IMG/VR virus record: IMGVR_UViG_3300022686_000120
Location: 1-20,060 of that record
Length of the DNA stretch: 20,060 nucleotides
From: a virus
Strand: one strand, 5' to 3'
The position numbers were made by a program, and so were the translations under genes. Under the pieces are notes generated by a model that was given only the letters and a program-made list of their open reading frames with translations, searched no databases and was not told the origin of the DNA. The stretch's first letter is position 1. Each line of letters opens with the position of its first letter. Shown piece after piece: positions 7,861 to 15,386 of the stretch.

Positions 7861-8014
7861 GAATGGCCTCCTTGTACACGCAGGGACATAACAATTAAAA
7901 TAACTGAGCAATATTACAGGAGCGTATAAATAATAGCACGCATACACAAAACGTATTACGCTGATTTTTTCGAATAATTATGTTTGAGAATTACATAAGC
8001 CGATATTTTTCGTT

Positions 8015-8048
8015 GGTGCCTCTGTAGAAAAATCCCTACAGAGGCACC
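8015..8048 (-). terminator. Strong hairpin after the capsid and small head-protein genes
   Basis: A perfect 13-base stem, GGTGCCTCTGTAG (8015-8027) and CTACAGAGGCACC (8036-8048), with an eight-base loop. It lies 20 bases after the stop of the small head protein and before the tail tubular A leader. T7 has its main terminator (T-phi) at the same place, just after the capsid gene. There is no clear U-run after the stem on the minus strand, so a processing or mRNA-stability site is also possible. Confidence 0.55.
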
Positions 8049-8068
8049 GATCGCAACATGACCGACTG

Positions 8069-8341
8069 TTAATCAGTGTCTGCGGCGCCAACCTGAGTAA
8101 GGTTCGCGATGTCAACGACGCTGCTTTCGTTGTAGTTGACGAGGAAGATTCCAGCTTCTGGATTGGCGCCGTCAGTGTCGACATTGGCCAAAATCATGTC
8201 GCCTACGCGAAGCATGTCTGCAGCATTGTTGAAATACCCGGCCGAGTCTGTATCTGTTGATGTGTCTGGCGTAGAGTAATGCCAAAGCGTAAAGCCATTT
8301 GCATAAGCTAAGACACTAAGGTTTTTGGGGTTGTATGCCAT
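8069..8341 (-). CDS. Small phage head protein (possible decoration protein)
   Basis: A 90-residue protein beginning MAYNPKNLSVLAYANGFTLW, followed by HYSTPDTSTDTD, then GYFNNAADMLRVGDMILANV, with an acidic end. An AAGGA eight bases upstream supports the ATG at 8341. It sits 14 bases after the major capsid gene and before a strong hairpin, so it is probably made in large amounts with the capsid. Small proteins of this type (YxxGFTLWHY...ADML..GD.I) are found next to capsid genes in related prophages; a capsid-stabilising or decoration role is inferred from position. Confidence 0.7.
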   Translation of the reverse strand: MAYNPKNLSVLAYANGFTLWHYSTPDTSTDTDSAGYFNNAADMLRVGDMILANVDTDGANPEAGIFLVNYNESSVVDIANLTQVGAADTD

Positions 8342-8355
8342 TGGTATGTTCCTTG

Positions 8356-9174
8356 TTAGCCTTCGAGGCAGCGAAGAGTTACGACTCCGGAGCCATCAAT
8401 AAGACAGGCTCCTTGGCTCATCATGTTGTTGACAAAGTGAGCAGCATGATCTCCATGCCAAGTGATGTCCGTCTTGACTTCGGACCCGATTCCGTGGCCG
8501 ACCGCCGTTTTGTGATACCAGAAGCAATACCGGGCGCTGCCGATTTTCGGTAAGCTGGAGTGCGGAATCCAGAGCGTGCCCAGCCATCTTTTAGCCTGGG
8601 TGCCTTTCCAAGGAAGTTCGTCGTCGCCGATGTAATCGGCGTTCGCGAATTCATCAATGTTGAGCAGATCGCTCCATTGCTTCCACCCAACCACGGCGAA
8701 ACGCTGACCGTCATCAGGAACGTCGGTCTCCCCAAGCATTTCGAACGCAGTCAAGACCTTGAACTTGGTTAGCTCATCAGTGTCGGAACCTGCGAAATTT
8801 GTAGAGGTGGCCAACTGATTGATGACCATTTCGTCTGTCTTGCGGCCCAGGGCATATGCTCCGGCCTTGGCGACGACCTGCTGCTCGTTAATGTTGGTTT
8901 TAAGCTCGTCAAGCCGATCCACCCAGTCACCAGCGTAGTAATCTTGAAGAACGCACTCAACGGGAGTGTGATCCACATTCATAACTGGCACTAATCCGTG
9001 GCGGGCCTTTGTGCTTGCAATACCTTTTCCGACTTTCTGAAAGGTTGTCGTCGCACCAACAATGTTGTCCTTTGTTCTTACGGTATTGCGAAGTTTTGAG
9101 CCCATTTGTTGATACTGCACATGAACTTCAGCCTCAAAATTCGCAATGAAAGATTGTTCGACCTGGGTCGACAT
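8356..9174 (-). CDS. Major capsid protein
   Basis: The protein (272 residues) starts MSTQVEQSFIANFEAEVHVQ, then YQQMGSKLRNTV, and has TFQKVGKG, ARHGLVPVMNVDH, LQDYYAGDWVDRLDELKTNI and the conserved-looking stretch AVVGWKQWSDLLNIDEFANA. This is a typical T7-like/podovirus capsid subunit: N-arm, then an extended loop around PVMNVDHT, then helical P-domain parts. It lies between scaffold and the small head protein, as expected. AGGAG seven bases upstream sets the start. It is shorter than T7 gp10A (345 residues), but both ends look natural. Confidence 0.85.
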   Translation of the reverse strand: MSTQVEQSFIANFEAEVHVQYQQMGSKLRNTVRTKDNIVGATTTFQKVGKGIASTKARHGLVPVMNVDHTPVECVLQDYYAGDWVDRLDELKTNINEQQVVAKAGAYALGRKTDEMVINQLATSTNFAGSDTDELTKFKVLTAFEMLGETDVPDDGQRFAVVGWKQWSDLLNIDEFANADYIGDDELPWKGTQAKRWLGTLWIPHSSLPKIGSARYCFWYHKTAVGHGIGSEVKTDITWHGDHAAHFVNNMMSQGACLIDGSGVVTLRCLEG

Positions 9175-9467
9175 TCATTTTCTCCTGTTAGTATTTGGTC
9201 GAATATTGTTTTAGGCGCTTTGTTCGGTTGTGGTGCAGCCGCCGAACGAGGCCGCCTGGAATTCTCTGGGCCGCAAGCAATCCAAAGTTGCCGGAGGTTA
9301 TCCAAGGGAAGAAGTTTTACTTGTCATTACACGCTAGCCGCCGGATAGCGGTCAAATAGCTAGCTCGGCAGACGAATTAAATTGGGGTGATATTAGAGAC
9401 GGGGCGTGGTTCCCGGGCCCCCACGCCCCGCAGGAGGAGCGTCGCCACTAAAGCGCGCTCACTCCCT
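9175..9467 (-). other. Leader region of the capsid gene
   Basis: About 290 bases between the scaffold stop and the capsid start without a supported gene. It holds the GC-rich hairpin listed separately and the capsid ribosome site next to 9174. A 75-codon minus frame (9078-9305) runs into the capsid gene in another frame and is not supported. The long leader suggests that capsid mRNA has its own level of control. Confidence 0.5.
9401..9429 (-). terminator. GC-rich hairpin between scaffold and capsid genes
   Basis: A perfect 9-base stem, GGGGCGTGG (9401-9409) and CCACGCCCC (9421-9429), loop 11 bases containing CCCGGG. It lies about 40 bases after the scaffold stop in the transcription direction. 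No U-run follows, so it may be a partial terminator, a processing site or a barrier that separates low scaffold from high capsid expression. Confidence 0.45.
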
Positions 9468-10187
9468 TTAATCCTTGTAAAGTGTGCGAAAACCTTGACG
9501 TACCTTTTCAACGACAGTCGGGTTTTGATCGCGCCAGTAACCGGGATCTTTCATCAGTTTTTTGAGATCATCTACACTGAGAGCGTCACTGCCCGTCTCA
9601 CCTTTCTTTATCAAACCTGGCTCGGCGTTCGTCATCATCTGATGCATGGCGAGAACTCCCTCGTATGTACTGGCAAGCGCTTCCATTACATGGCTCGGCA
9701 ATTGGGAACGAGCCCAAGTATCTATTTGGCGTGCGGTTACATTCCACTTTTCTTGGCCGCCAAAGTGGTTTACCAGCCGTTCAGTTTGCTGCTCGGCCTC
9801 GAACACCGAAGCGAGATCACCGATCATCGGTACGAGGTGCTCTCCCGCAAGGTCGTAAACGACTTGGACCTGATCTTCAGAAAATCCCGCAGCATGAAGT
9901 CGTTTGTTTATGTCAGGGTCGCTGGTTATAAAGTCATTGCTTATCTGAATATTGTAATCGTCGGGATCCGCTGGCGGCTCACGATAAACTGTGCTACCGA
10001 GTTTTCGCTCAAGCTCGCGGTATGACTTCACAAGCGCATCTGTTCGAATTTGACCACTTTCGTTGTCCCAGAATTTATCAGGCACTTCGTCTGGCTTTTG
10101 GGAGATAGTAGTACTAAAAAGCGTCTCTTCATTCATTTCTCTTTCGACTGCCTCGCCGCCAACCGTTTCAAGCAAATTCTCATTCAT
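9468..10187 (-). CDS. Capsid assembly scaffolding protein
   Basis: This protein is an internal template for prohead assembly and is lost on maturation. From the ATG at 10187 (GGAGAG upstream) it is 239 residues, acidic and mainly helical: MNENLLETVGGEAVEREMNE, then the scaffold signature KPDEVPDKFWDNESGQIRTD and LVKSYRELERKLG, typical of T7-like scaffolds (PE.VPDKFWD...G.IR...L..SY.ELE.K). The C-terminus is basic (VVEKVRQGFRTLYKD), as expected for the capsid-binding end. An open frame continues 27 codons upstream, but the ribosome site and the family pattern favour 10187. It overlaps the end of the Bbp19-like gene by 8 bases and comes before the capsid gene. Confidence 0.87.
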   Translation of the reverse strand: MNENLLETVGGEAVEREMNEETLFSTTISQKPDEVPDKFWDNESGQIRTDALVKSYRELERKLGSTVYREPPADPDDYNIQISNDFITSDPDINKRLHAAGFSEDQVQVVYDLAGEHLVPMIGDLASVFEAEQQTERLVNHFGGQEKWNVTARQIDTWARSQLPSHVMEALASTYEGVLAMHQMMTNAEPGLIKKGETGSDALSVDDLKKLMKDPGYWRDQNPTVVEKVRQGFRTLYKD

Positions 10188-10515
10188 AAGGGCTCTCCAT
10201 CGTTGTTGAACTGTTACCCATGGAAATACCGCCTTTAAGTGAGCCTTGTAACCGAGCGTGCTCGACAAGAGAAATGACGTATGAAACGAGTTGTCGTTGG
10301 CCTTCCATATGTCTCAGAAAAGCATCAGAGGCAGAAGGGCCAATAATTCTTGAATGTGTTACGTGTTTTAGATGCTTGAGTACCTTGATTCCGTCTTCTC
10401 CTCGAAAGCACCTTGCAAAGACGTGAGCCAGATTGTCATCAAGAGGTGGCGGTTCGTTATCGATGGAGGGCGCATTGGTTTCAAACCATGCCCACCCCAG
10501 TTCACGATTTGGCAT
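10180..10515 (-). CDS. Bbp19-like phage protein
   Basis: A 111-residue protein with LAHVFARCFRGEDGIKVLKH, then ASDAFLRHMEGQRQLVSYVI and SLVEHAR. This pattern (FxxCFxxxxGxxVLxxL...DAxLRHxEGQRQLVxYI) resembles the Bbp19-like family found between portal and scaffold genes of many short-tailed phages. GGAG seven bases before the ATG at 10515 supports the start. Its last 8 bases overlap the scaffold start, so both are made together. The molecular role of the family is not known to me. Confidence 0.72.
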   Translation of the reverse strand: MPNRELGWAWFETNAPSIDNEPPPLDDNLAHVFARCFRGEDGIKVLKHLKHVTHSRIIGPSASDAFLRHMEGQRQLVSYVISLVEHARLQGSLKGGISMGNSSTTMESPYE

Positions 10516-10594
10516 TGGTAGGCTCCATCAGCAATGAGTCATTACGGTCCGTAAGCTGGTTCGCATTTTGAGCAGTTGACATCCCTTCAAACAT
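10502..10594 (-). CDS. Possible 30-residue peptide between portal and Bbp19-like genes
   Basis: A frame from ATG at 10594, inside the last codons of the portal gene, to TGA at 10502-10504, inside the start of the Bbp19-like gene: MFEGMSTAQNANQLTDRNDS then LLMEPTNAKS. It exactly fills the gap between the two genes and looks like a soluble polar peptide, but has no convincing ribosome site. It may be a real linker gene or chance. Confidence 0.25.
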   Translation of the reverse strand: MFEGMSTAQNANQLTDRNDSLLMEPTNAKS

Positions 10595-12119
10595 TTTCGG
10601 CAACGTCGGAAAGACCATCAACGAGAACGTCGGCCAATTCGGGATCAATCGCGTCAGGGGACGACATGCTTCGGATTAACTCTTCTGGAACTCCGAGAGC
10701 ACGTCCTAGCCAGGAAGCCGCTCGGGGTTGATCCACGGCGGACAAGGCCTCTGGGCCCATAGCCCTCACCGCGTCCAGCCAAACCATGGTGCTTTGAATA
10801 TCCTGTTGAGCCTGATAGCGTGCCTGCGGAGATTTGTAATCGAGAACCACGAGCCCGTCATTTGTGGGTAGGTCGAAAATCTCACCTCGCCGGACAAGAA
10901 TTCCCTGAGCTCTGTTCATCAAGGGAGTTAGCATTTCCGATTGCAGGCGTCCGTACGTGGCACCAAGAATGCGGGCCATTTCAGCGGCCCGCTCTACAAC
11001 TTCAGTGGCAGTCATTCTCGGGCCATTGACTTGCCCCAGTTGATCCACCAGCAACGCTTTCAGGATTCTCGATCGCAACTGATCTAAAATGAGTTGTGAG
11101 ACGTCAAACCGTCCCGGTGCTTCAAGAGGTCTTAGCCCTGCGGACCCGACAGCCTTGGGAATGATTGTCCCCGGCGCTAGCTTGATCGTTGCCGGGTTGA
11201 TGACACCATCGTCATCAACCTGCCAGATACCAGTGACGGCAATGGATGCATTTTTCAACACCAACTCGACAACTTTGTTGGCTGTTTTGATGTCGGGAAG
11301 GGCCTTCATAACTGGGGAGCGGCCGTATGTTTCACCTGGTGCTTTCAGCCAACGGAAATTAATGAATGGTGACGAGGCAAACCGGCCTTCCGCTAACACA
11401 ACAGGATTGTCAGCAGAAAGAGCGTCTTCTTCAGTAACCGCTAGGTACGAATAACCGACATCGCTTGGGACGACCGCTTCAATAATCGCAATACGAAAGC
11501 CCGCGTCATTCTGAATGCGTCGCATGAGTCCGTCGAAGCTGGCTGCGGCAGGAAAGCGAGCCAATAATTGTGAACCTGTCACTTCGCTGCTACGAAACGT
11601 CGTATCGAGCCGACCCGATGGTCCCTCTTCTAGGACCACTTGGGCCAGAGGGATGGCCGTAAATCTAAACGCGGATCTCTCGCCAGAAGGCGCTTCCTCA
11701 AGCAGAAGAGATGCCGTTCCGGCCGTCACCAAGTCTAAATAGCATTGATGAATCTCAACAGAAAAGTTTGAACGATCGAAATGCGATTGTAGAATAGCCG
11801 TGGATTTCTCAAGCTCAATTGCAAGTTCTTGGCGATCCATTTCTTTGGCTTCAGGACCGACAGAAAAACCGAGCCATTGCGTCCAAGGCGGGGTTAGTTG
11901 CGCCATCAAGCTGGCCGCCAACTGGTCCACGGCATCAGGTGCAGTTCCGTCGAAGACCTTGTCGCCTCTCTTTCCTCCTGGGATGTTGTGACGGAGCCCC
12001 GCATCTCGGTTCGGAAGGCAGAATTCGTAACACTCTTCCCAATGGCTTTCCCAAGTACTTCGTCGTTCTTTGGCCCGTTTGTAGCGCTCGACAGCATCCT
12101 TTGGCGTAAGAGGGGCCAT
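10587..12119 (-). CDS. Portal (head-tail connector) protein
   Basis: The dodecameric portal fills one capsid vertex, holds the DNA channel and binds the terminase and the tail. This protein (510 residues from 12119) has the T7 gp8-type (Head-tail_con family) layout: LTPKDAVERYKRAKERRSTW at the start, then FDGTAPDAVDQLAASLMAQL, then PPWTQWLGF, YGRSPVMKALPDIKTANKVV in the wing/stem region, and RMTATEVVERAAEMARILG near the clip-to-crown part. Both ends look complete (T7 gp8 is 536 residues). Two ATGs are possible. The one at 12125 overlaps the upstream stop as ATGA but has GGAGA one base away; the one at 12119 has GGAG at seven bases and is preferred. Confidence 0.9.
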   Translation of the reverse strand: MAPLTPKDAVERYKRAKERRSTWESHWEECYEFCLPNRDAGLRHNIPGGKRGDKVFDGTAPDAVDQLAASLMAQLTPPWTQWLGFSVGPEAKEMDRQELAIELEKSTAILQSHFDRSNFSVEIHQCYLDLVTAGTASLLLEEAPSGERSAFRFTAIPLAQVVLEEGPSGRLDTTFRSSEVTGSQLLARFPAAASFDGLMRRIQNDAGFRIAIIEAVVPSDVGYSYLAVTEEDALSADNPVVLAEGRFASSPFINFRWLKAPGETYGRSPVMKALPDIKTANKVVELVLKNASIAVTGIWQVDDDGVINPATIKLAPGTIIPKAVGSAGLRPLEAPGRFDVSQLILDQLRSRILKALLVDQLGQVNGPRMTATEVVERAAEMARILGATYGRLQSEMLTPLMNRAQGILVRRGEIFDLPTNDGLVVLDYKSPQARYQAQQDIQSTMVWLDAVRAMGPEALSAVDQPRAASWLGRALGVPEELIRSMSSPDAIDPELADVLVDGLSDVAENV

Positions 12120-12121
12120 GT

Positions 12122-12376
12122 TCATTCTCCAAGAAGGCTGATTCGACTGGGAGCCAGTTCTTTTGATACGAGGAATCCACGGGGGGAAGTTGCGATCGTT
12201 CCGGCAACACTCCGTCGCCTTCGACGAAGCGCGTCCAATCTGCGCTCACGGTCCAACTTTTCTTGGTTCGGTGCCGCAACCTTTCGGGAATTTTCGGATG
12301 CTTTCGAAGGAGAAGAATTTGGAGGGGGAGCGCTGAAAAGCGTCTTACCGATGACCGGAATCAAATGAGTGGCCAT
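12122..12376 (-). CDS. Small basic phage protein upstream of portal
   Basis: An 84-residue protein: MATHLIPVIGKTLF, a Pro/Ser-rich linker, a run of charged residues with RERRLDALRRRRRSVAGTIA and a terminal SRISLLGE. AGGAAG five bases before the ATG at 12376 supports the start, and the end overlaps the portal start region as ATGA. Short proteins ending in (R)RRRRSxAGTIxTSxRG...LLG are common next to portal genes in related phages; they are of unknown role, probably structural or DNA-binding from the strong positive charge. Confidence 0.68.
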   Translation of the reverse strand: MATHLIPVIGKTLFSAPPPNSSPSKASENSRKVAAPNQEKLDRERRLDALRRRRRSVAGTIATSPRGFLVSKELAPSRISLLGE

Positions 12377-12476
12377 AAAAGCTTCCTGAAATGAGGTGGT
12401 AATCAGAGGGGGCGATTTGCCGGCGCAGTTAAATACATGGAGATGTATCGTGCTCGGAAATAGGATAATAGTCCTT

Positions 12477-12926
12477 TTATCGGGCTGGTGTCAAGGCATT
12501 TCTGCTTTCTCCACCCGCGATATGACGATAAAGCTGCCACGGAGTAATCACCCATGGCGCGCGGATGCCTAGCACCCGCTTTACTGCCTCCACGCATGTG
12601 AATAGTCTCCATTGTGCGGTTGGAAAGCCGTCCCTCCGGACAACGGTCTTGACTACCGTAAAACCAAATTGGCGATACCATTCGGCGACATCTTCAATGT
12701 CGAAGCCAGAAATAACACCAAGGTTAGTAAAATTTGACATTGGATCTACGATAATCCACTGATCATGCTTTCCGACAACGGTAAAGCAGTGACGGAATCC
12801 CGGTCGAAGAAGCTTCGCCCATCGAATGCTGACGTCTCCCATAAAGATAACAAGAGCACTACATTTTGCGGCTGTAATGCAGCAATCAGGAATCGAATGC
12901 CCTATACCGGTCTCGCACGTCCTCAC
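12477..12926 (-). CDS. Phage protein with possible permuted papain-like (His then Cys) fold
   Basis: A 149-residue protein at the upstream end of the structural block. The start is a GTG at 12926 with AAGGGA about eight bases before it; Met29 at 12842 is an alternative. Visible features are PGFRHCFTVVG (His46), then QWIIVDP (Asp61), a stretch VAEWYRQFGFTVV, and FTCVEAVKRVLGI (Cys111) followed by PWVITPWQLYRHI. The order His, acidic/polar residue, Cys with a helix starting at Cys (CxExVKxxLGI) recalls circularly permuted NlpC/P60 (YiiX/LRAT-like) proteins, where the same Cys-helix reads YCSELV. That would make it a cysteine peptidase, amidase or acyl-transferase, perhaps acting on the cell wall or on a virion protein. 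This is inference from motif order; no match was run. Protein families like this occur beside portal genes in related prophages. Confidence 0.6.
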   Translation of the reverse strand: MRTCETGIGHSIPDCCITAAKCSALVIFMGDVSIRWAKLLRPGFRHCFTVVGKHDQWIIVDPMSNFTNLGVISGFDIEDVAEWYRQFGFTVVKTVVRRDGFPTAQWRLFTCVEAVKRVLGIRAPWVITPWQLYRHIAGGESRNALTPAR

Positions 12927-13291
12927 TCGACGATTCCCTTATTTGGTAACAATGTCGTTAAATGCCTGAACGCTTTATACTAAAATTGAGAGACTTACCG
13001 TTCTTTCGGACATCAAACATCCAACGAGTCGCCGAACTTCCGAATATGGCTGAGGGGTCTCTGATTCCGGTTTTGGGGTCAAACTCTCCGTGATGTATCT
13101 GCCGAGTTCACTGTTCTCTCCACGGTAGGGATGTTGCCCTCCGCACTATGGCGTTAGAAGACGTTGGCGGATCAATGTTGAGAACGCGCTCATTTGATCG
13201 AAGCATCGCAAGCCTCAGTCGATCTTGCCATCGCCGTCGTCCCGGCAGGGGCAAATCTTCCTCGTTTGCGGATTCAATTGACCTCCTTGAC
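12927..13291. other. Gap at the end of the phage block
   Basis: About 365 bases without a supported gene. The part nearest the IS110 relic (about 13200-13291) looks like the 3' flank of that element, running from the transposase stop. The rest has no motif I can name. A promoter for the leftward structural genes could lie here, but no clear -35/-10 pair is visible. The true left module of the phage (replication, early genes) is absent from this side. Confidence 0.45.
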
Positions 13292-13612
13292 TTAAGCGGT
13301 TGCCTCCTTGCTTGACCAGATGAAGTCGGTTCCGTCGCACCACATGCGATGCAGAGTCACCGCCAGCTTTCGAGCTGCGGCGACCTTGGCTTTCTTTAAG
13401 CCGTTTCGCTTTGCCAGCCTGAGCCCCCAGGACTTGAGAGGGCACCGCTTCGGGACACGCGTGAGCAGCACGCCGGCCGCATCGAATAGGTAGGATCGCA
13501 GCATGATATCGCCGCATTTCGAGATGCGCCCCGTCCAATCGACTTCACCTGAGGCATGACGTCTTGGCGTCAGTCCGACATAGAGTTCCATAGCTGACCT
13601 CCTATTTGTCAA
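13292..13612 (-). pseudogene. IS110-family transposase, C-terminal remnant
   Basis: The frame encodes the C-terminal domain (Transposase_20 type) of an IS110/IS1111 transposase: [40 protein letters not shown], then [20 protein letters not shown] and [18 protein letters not shown]. The family-like part begins near 13590 and lacks the N-terminal DEDD catalytic domain and most of the protein, so it cannot transpose. The Ser in this region of intact elements belongs to the second active site part (SG.VDxSG). The break upstream of 13590 marks the edge of the phage block or a deletion. Confidence 0.85.
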
Positions 13613-14106
13613 TCACTCTGAAGCTGGCCTAAGCCAGACTTCGTTGAACCAGGGAGAGCCGCACCAGGAGGTTACATCGCCGGCAACCAACTCCTGGAAT
13701 TACGCCATGTTGAAAAACTCCCGAAAGGCCTGAGTCGTTGCATCAGTTGAAACCGATAAGGCTACTGTACGAAATGTCTTCTCCATGACCGTCTTGGAGA
13801 TGCAACGATCTTGCGCCGACAGAGCCCCAAAATAGTTTTTCAACAGCCTCGGCTATGTGCCAGCAGTAGCGGACTAAACATCTACACCCCAGTTCCACTG
13901 CTCCGCGATAAACGTTGTCAGGATCCTAGTCTGGTTTCTCAGCCAGAGATCTTTTGAAAACAGGCGCGGTGCACAGTATCTTCTTGACAGCCGACATCAG
14001 CTGAATTAGGAATATTTTCTACAATACAAAAGTTAGCTGTCAGTGTCAAGGTTTATATGAAAATTTTCCTAGTGCATAAAAAGGTTTCCCATATGACAGT
14101 GTTCCG
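13613..14106. other. Gene-free stretch before the S24 regulator
   Basis: About 490 bases with no gene. It contains the inverted-repeat relic at 13708-13845 and the upstream region of the S24 gene. TTGACA at 13984-13989 is a possible -35 box, but the -10 candidates (around 14007 or TACAAT at 14020-14025) are poor or badly spaced. Confidence 0.45.
13708..13845. repeat. 138-base relic bounded by perfect 12-base inverted repeats
   Basis: TGTTGAAAAACT (13708-13719) and AGTTTTTCAACA (13834-13845) face each other. Ends reading TGTTGAAAAAC are frequent termini of insertion sequences. The inside has no transposase, only a minus-strand frame that ends FREFFNMA and runs through the repeat. It may be a MITE-like element or two joined ends of a deleted IS. 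Confidence 0.5.
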
Positions 14107-14739
14107 ATGTTGAAGCATTCTGATATCTGGCGCGCCATTGACCATCTCGCTCGAGAACACGGTATGTCAGCATCGGGCCTCGCGCGCCGGGCGGGCCTCG
14201 ATCCAACCACATTCAATAAGAGCAAGAGGACGACAAAAGAAGGCAAGCTTAGGTGGCCGAGCACCGAAAGCATTTCTAAGATTCTTGATGCAACAAATTC
14301 TAATATCGGCGAATTTTTATCTTATATTGGCGAAGGTTCTTCCAGTATAATTATTAAGAATATTCCTGTCATTGGATATGCCCAAGCTGGATCTGAAGGT
14401 TTTTTCGACGACGCGGGCTATCCCACGGGTGCGGGCTGGGATGAAATTCCCTTTCCAGATGTCGGCGATCCTTATGCATATGCACTGGAGATTAGTGGCG
14501 AGAGCATGGAGCCTGTTTATCGTGACGGTGATATTGTTATCGTCTCTCCTCACGCGAATATTCGACGAGGTGACCGCGTGGTTCTAAAAACACGCGAAGG
14601 AGAAGTTATGGCAAAGCTTCTTCGTCGAAGCACCGCACACAAATACGAGCTCAAGTCTCTAAACCCCGAGCACGAAGACAGAGCCTTACCAGTTGACGCC
14701 GTAGAGTGGATCGCCCGAATTACTTGGGCGAGCCAATAG
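14107..14739 (+). CDS. S24/LexA-like transcriptional regulator (repressor-type peptidase)
   Basis: A complete 210-residue protein. The N-terminal helix-turn-helix domain (about 1-70) has GMSASGLARRAGLDPTTFNK followed by STESISKILDAT. The C-terminal S24 domain (about 85-205) has PVIGYAQAG with an Ala94-Gly95 pair where self-cleavage would occur, ISGESMEPVYRDGDIVIVSP with catalytic Ser133, and GEVMAKLL with Lys170. All residues for RecA-triggered self-cleavage appear present. The start at 14107 is kept because the family begins MLKHxDIWRAI, though the ribosome site is weak. It is on the strand opposite to the phage genes. It could be the repressor of this prophage, but very similar S24 regulators are ordinary chromosomal genes in Rhodospirillales, so it may simply be host DNA next to the prophage. 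Confidence 0.85.
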   Translation: MLKHSDIWRAIDHLAREHGMSASGLARRAGLDPTTFNKSKRTTKEGKLRWPSTESISKILDATNSNIGEFLSYIGEGSSSIIIKNIPVIGYAQAGSEGFFDDAGYPTGAGWDEIPFPDVGDPYAYALEISGESMEPVYRDGDIVIVSPHANIRRGDRVVLKTREGEVMAKLLRRSTAHKYELKSLNPEHEDRALPVDAVEWIARITWASQ

Positions 14740-15386
14740 AGCATTTAGTGCACACATCTTTTGCGCAAATGGCTTTGAAGCTAGGGGATGAAAGCATCTT
14801 TGAATTCACGAATTGACGAGGCTAATTTGCTTGATGGAAGATCGGTGCTCGAAGAATTTGCGGTATCAGCTGAGGCGAGCAGTTGATCCAGGATTGAGGG
14901 GCGGGTTCATGAACGAAATTACTGGAGCGGCCTGACTGAACAGTCGACGTAAGAGAAAACGGTTAGGCGGAACTGTGATCGGCACCGCGCCAGCATGGCG
15001 AGTCGGTTAGCGCGGACTCCATTGTTGCAAACGTGTTTAGATTAAGATGGAATAACCTGAGCTAGTTATATCCCAACTTTATTGCAGGTAAGGCAGTTGT
15101 GGAGAAGGCCCCTGGCCAGTTTGGTTTGGCCAGGGGCATCATTAAACGAGTAACTCCGCGTCTAATGTCATCTTGGGCGGTTGGTCTTTCGGCTTTTGAG
15201 GGCGAGTTAAACTGGTACGAAGCTTAAGCTATTTGGCTTCGCCCTCGCGATGCGCTTCTCTCTTTGTTTACAAAAGAAGCCCAATTGGGTAGAGCGCCAA
15301 GCTCTGATGTGATGACCTTAATTTGGGAGTTAATTATGTCCCGCACGAGAGGTTCCAGCTGCCTAGGTCGAGTTGTGTTGGGCTTA
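14740..15386. other. Gene-free stretch between the S24 and tailspike genes
   Basis: About 650 bases between two genes that converge. No open frame with a ribosome site or recognisable motif was found. The only clear structure is the hairpin at 15108-15137. Confidence 0.5.
15108..15137. terminator. Hairpin between the converging S24 and tailspike genes
   Basis: A perfect 11-base stem, GCCCCTGGCCA (15108-15118) and TGGCCAGGGGC (15127-15137), with an eight-base loop. It stands between two converging genes, where a two-way terminator is expected. The U-run is poor on both strands, so termination is probable by position but not certain. Confidence 0.55.

Noticed and set aside
7861-7947. N-terminal extension of tail tubular protein A
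   Set aside because: The strong AAGGAGG before 7860 and the family start MAISSIDLCSRAL fix the start at 7860.
9387-10025. 212-codon plus-strand frame opposite the scaffold gene
   Set aside because: The minus strand carries a clear scaffold with its signature and ribosome site; the plus frame has no motif.
13983-14102. CTTGACA...TGTCAAG repeats as operator for the S24 regulator
   Set aside because: Only 7-base arms 54 bases apart; no second matching site with dyad symmetry, so not better than chance.
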